The notes beneath the pieces are model-generated. The model saw only the letters and a list, made by a program, of their open reading frames with translations. It was not told where the DNA came from and searched no databases. A DNA stretch of 64,000 nt from UMGS1649 sp045611765 (GTDB lineage Bacteria > Bacillota > Clostridia > TANB77 > CAG-465), in the NCBI GenBank assembly GCA_045611765.1, contig JAZKXT010000012.1, positions 1-64,000 of the forward strand, in the 5' to 3' direction. Shown one piece after another: positions 62,301 through 64,000 of the stretch; positions within the stretch are counted from its first letter, which is position 1; every line of letters begins with the position of its first letter. A program made the translations under genes and the position numbers.

Positions 62301-62564
62301 GAGATATTAAAAAGATTAGATAATAACATAGAAAATAGTAAAGACTCATATCTTGAAGTATCTCCTAGAACTATAAACAATGCGAATAAAAATTTACCAC
62401 AAGAAGTGTTTATAGAAGAATGTAAAAATGTAAGGAATATACTAAAAGACATTGGAAAAGAGATTGTAAAAGGAACTGTTAAAATAAAGCCGAATAAAGA
62501 TATTCAAAATGTTTGTGAATATTGCAGTTATGCATCTGTTTGTAGAAAGAACATTTTAAATTAA
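59316..62564 (+). CDS. addB: AddB subunit of the AddAB helicase-nuclease
   Basis: A 1082-residue protein. Walker-like GKSNSGKSE at residues 8-16, an inactivated helicase-like middle, and a C-terminal PD-(D/E)XK nuclease (LRIVDYKSSEKN). The iron-sulfur cysteines are present: FKRCPFAYY before the nuclease and CEYCSYASVC at the end. AddAB resects double-strand breaks and loads RecA. addA, normally adjacent, is not seen before 63223, where an unrelated gene starts. SD AAGGAG right after scpB. Confidence 0.9.
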   Translation: MSLNVILGKSNSGKSEYMYSKIMACEDNKKQAILFVPPSGRLIAEEEYLKYTNKKVVIDTLITSIERFVNRRVDKTKLYGNKTYLKDLAKKMMVKKTIAENPEIFKVFAKSKDTIGFTDKIADYVQKFDTLQNLEVLDKYEEQDFLKTKLDEFRGIYLKLQEELQDKFVQSTDEMKQYIKTLNESETNILNADIFIDNYNNFSNVEYEFIQALLLSGNDVYITLDIDKEKYLDGVTQIYNTSYDTLTKLKEISVNSGIKFELVNLVDKKHNVKEDISFLGENIFSMSRNTYAKKVDNVKLVLLPNTYEEIKYVASDILRHVKAGYEYKDIAIYTNNIDGYNIFLNKIFDLYNIPIYINEEGKITSNRLVIYLLTLLNIASNGYTKTIDNVLNLLKTGMLDLQEEKIYEFENYLLEFGVRGYNLSRKFELNNGYNITEINETREVVVDAVSKLRQQLKDKKTSKEFTEVIYNHLVDENIVSRYENELEQIKEIDVNEYNKGRQVLAKLYEIMDNICLAYENITLKEYIELFEYGIKEISVDTVPAKLNQVEVVDINRSRGIEKKIAYLIGCYDGGLPTVQSEDNIFTDIELEKLKLVGIDLKQTSDERNNMQLFNIYQAINKVREKLTITVPSSLSSGSSLRPSSLVQEIKTLLNIKLESVEKKETLNIDEAFMEFVSKLNEIDEKTPKEEIEDMYAKLRLFQDIEKYNYILNYTRQDRNLNEETLSRIYDKKINSSVSRLEQFKRCPFAYYTKYILNLKERKEYVMSSLDTGSFMHEVIEKFSKFIVAKNIAWQDLVLDEKKSKLAINKIDEIVDKLFEEEYSKYLTSARYVVLKLKMKKAMKRTVFALADSFNHSEFRPLGYEIEFEKGELFAPIEVDLEGGKTLLLRGKIDRIDSLTLEDKTYLRIVDYKSSEKNLKLSDVKTGISLQLMTYMCAMMENKEKLNTQNVIPAALSYFTISNKILSIPNYEKDDNKIAEMVKKELKLRGIYIKDIEILKRLDNNIENSKDSYLEVSPRTINNANKNLPQEVFIEECKNVRNILKDIGKEIVKGTVKIKPNKDIQNVCEYCSYASVCRKNILN

Positions 62565-62575
62565 AAAGCCTACTG

Positions 62576-62620
62576 CATAAGTTCAAAAAGTCATGGTGTA
62601 ATTATACTTATGAACTTATG
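62576..62620. repeat. Perfect inverted repeat after addB
   Basis: CATAAGTTCA (62576-62585) pairs perfectly with TGAACTTATG (62611-62620) over a 25-base loop. No T-run, so a weak terminator at best. Confidence 0.6.
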
Positions 62621-62658
62621 TGTTGATCTTGTTACTAATAAATATATTATTATGTCAC

Positions 62659-62687
62659 TTGCAATTTATGAAAATCTGTGATATAAT
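62659..62687 (+). promoter_or_regulatory. Promoter of the 62742 gene
   Basis: TTGCAA (62659-62664), 17 bp, TATAAT (62682-62687). Confidence 0.75.
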
Positions 62688-62741
62688 TAATTTGTGCAAA
62701 GATAAAATTAAAAATATTAATATATTTAAGGAGGAATAACA

Positions 62742-63002
62742 ATGAGTTTGGTCGTGGGTGAGGCTACTAGAAATCAAGAGGAACGGACACAAGAACAATC
62801 TAGAGTTACCGTTAAAGAAATTGCGGTATATAGCGGAGAAAAGTGTGTATTGGCCTGTACAGGTACAATTGAAGCACTTGGAAACGGCGCTGTAAAGATT
62901 ATGGAGTCTAACGGCAATGTGAGCACTGTGTATAACGGTGTTGTTGTGGTAAGAGAAAAGTCTAAAAACTTTAACGCGTTCAAGCGTGGGACGGACCTTT
63001 AA
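62742..63002 (+). CDS. Small beta-rich protein of unknown function
   Basis: An 86-residue protein with a charged N-terminus (RNQEERTQEQSR) and a run of short beta strands (VTVKEIAVYSGEKCVLACTG, then VSTVYNGVVVVRE). G+C-richer than addB. It has its own promoter, SD AAGGAGG, and a terminator at 63051. No family recognised. Confidence 0.68.
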   Translation: MSLVVGEATRNQEERTQEQSRVTVKEIAVYSGEKCVLACTGTIEALGNGAVKIMESNGNVSTVYNGVVVVREKSKNFNAFKRGTDL

Positions 63003-63050
63003 CACTACAGAAAACGTACACAATCATTTAAGCATTAAAGCTCCAATACC

Positions 63051-63079
63051 AAAAACCAGTCAGTTTTGGCTGGTTTTTT
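63051..63079 (+). terminator. Terminator of the 62742 gene
   Basis: Stem AAAACCAG / CTGGTTTT followed by TTC. Confidence 0.8.
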
Positions 63080-63149
63080 CGTGTTTATTACAAAAATATT
63101 AATGCTAAAAAATATTTTACAGATTTGTTACGTTTTTGTTATAAAGGAC

Positions 63150-63177
63150 TTGAAAAAAATTAAAAATACTGTATAAT
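63150..63177 (+). promoter_or_regulatory. Promoter of the 63223 gene
   Basis: TTGAAA (63150-63155), 16 bp, TATAAT (63172-63177). Confidence 0.7.
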
Positions 63178-63222
63178 ATGGGTAGAAATTAGGATGCCAA
63201 ATGTAGCAAGGAGGGATTTGTT

Positions 63223-64000
63223 TTGTCAGATATAGTCTTAAGCGAAGCTAAAAAGGTAAATATACTGGATAAAATAATTCAAAACGTAGTAATAATGGTA
63301 AATATAAGTAAGATGAACAGAGCAATCGATGAACATCTTACAGTAATAAAAAACACAGAAAGAGACGACCAAAAAGCGTATCAAGAAAACATATTAAGAG
63401 AAATTGTCTATGTGAAATATCAATATGATATTATGCAAAGAACGATGTACGAATTAAGAATTTCTTATTCAGATGAAATAGTAGATAATATAAATTCAAT
63501 AGATAAAATTCAAAGATTAAATTTACAAAAGGAATTTTTAGAAATGGAATATGACAGAGTTTCTAGAAGTAAATTTAAGAATAAAGAAGATATAAAATAT
63601 ATGCTTTTAATAATATCTTCTGTTATACAAAAAGTAAAACAAGATATTAAAGATGAAGGCAAGAGCCAAAAGTATAACCAAGTAATTAAATGTGCTGAAG
63701 AAATTGATGCAAAAATTGTTGACGGAAGTTACACAGAAACTTGTTATACACAATTATTTGAATATTTAAAGACATATGTAAATTACATTAATGATAATTA
63801 CGATATATCTAAACTTCCAAATGATGAAAGAGATATTATAGAGCTTGTAATTGAAGCAACTCTAAAAGGCTTAGATTCAGATATTGAAAAACTAAACTAT
63901 GAATATTCTTTAATTACAAACATTTGTAAGAACTCATACAGATACTTTAAAATAATAGACAAAGTATTTGGAAAGATACAAGCCGTTTATGATGAATCTT
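63223..64000 (+). CDS. Helical protein of unknown function, 3' end outside window
   Basis: TTG 63223 lies eight bases after AAGGAGGG and opens a frame that runs to the window end; 259 codons are visible. The product starts MSDIVLSEAKKVNILDKIIQ, has no membrane segment, and is rich in Lys, Glu, Ile and Asn with heptad-like spacing, suggesting long helices or coiled coils. Native A+T-rich composition. No family recognised; it is not AddA, which would show a Walker A motif early. Confidence 0.75.
   Translation, partial: MSDIVLSEAKKVNILDKIIQNVVIMVNISKMNRAIDEHLTVIKNTERDDQKAYQENILREIVYVKYQYDIMQRTMYELRISYSDEIVDNINSIDKIQRLNLQKEFLEMEYDRVSRSKFKNKEDIKYMLLIISSVIQKVKQDIKDEGKSQKYNQVIKCAEEIDAKIVDGSYTETCYTQLFEYLKTYVNYINDNYDISKLPNDERDIIELVIEATLKGLDSDIEKLNYEYSLITNICKNSYRYFKIIDKVFGKIQAVYDES

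Noticed and set aside
63223..64000. The last gene as addA
   Set aside because: No Walker A or UvrD-type motifs occur in the first 259 codons.

Overview
The window looks like chromosome of a low-GC, Gram-positive, anaerobic, spore-forming bacterium of the Clostridia. Evidence: strong A+T bias, SD-led genes with TTGACA-17-TATAAT promoters, sporulation and germination genes (spoIIAA-spoIIAB, gerW, a gerA-type operon, a BofC-like protein), a four-subunit pyruvate-type 2-oxoacid:ferredoxin oxidoreductase, and S-layer-homology and ComEC proteins. No rRNA, tRNA, CRISPR array, prophage or insertion sequence was recognised. No gene-free gap exceeds 300 bases; the longest (about 42693-42983, 51238-51524, 47184-47462, 9167-9418) hold promoters, terminators and the L10 leader.

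Layout. 1-4157: end of an SLH surface protein and a repeat-rich membrane protein. 4251-7280: spoIIAA-spoIIAB plus a DUF6514-like gene where sigF is expected, two pseudouridine synthases, rpsU. 7502-12753: S41 protease, veg, then recA-recX-scpA-DUF2953-gerW. 12929-14692: InlB-repeat surface protein. 14794-18803: germinant receptor operon. 19378-21874: zinc ABC transporter znuACB. 22264-26976: tyrS, yqeG-prepilin peptidase-nfo, flavin reductase, DUF1980-like protein. 27871-32927: secA, a YbjQ pair, iscU-like gene, Nudix hydrolase. 34823-36938: rpmG-secE-nusG-rplK-rplA. 36985-42692: an insertion between rplA and rplJ with an unknown membrane protein, a TPM-TPM-LemA operon and an M14 peptidase. 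42790-43902: L10 leader and rplJ-rplL. 44558-48103: tex and three mini MraZ/AbrB-like proteins beside two long palindromes. 48237-51237: porCDAB. 51525-52043: a fused antitoxin-toxin gene broken by an in-frame stop. 52096-55684: comEC, BofC-like, DUF308. 55768-58077: ClpE-type unfoldase. 58702-62564: scpB-addB. 63223-end: a truncated helical protein of unknown function.

Scattered between these housekeeping operons is a second class of genes (2225, 18903, 21972, 27082 minus, 33095, 34171, 38582-41517, 43963 minus, 58265, 62742). They are visibly richer in G+C and in codons such as CTG, GCG, CGG and ATC. Most stand alone with a near-consensus promoter and a strong terminator of their own, and most have no recognisable family. 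This pattern, the triple MraZ-like locus with its palindromes, the interrupted toxin-antitoxin fusion and the sigF-less spoIIA operon are the parts most worth a second look.
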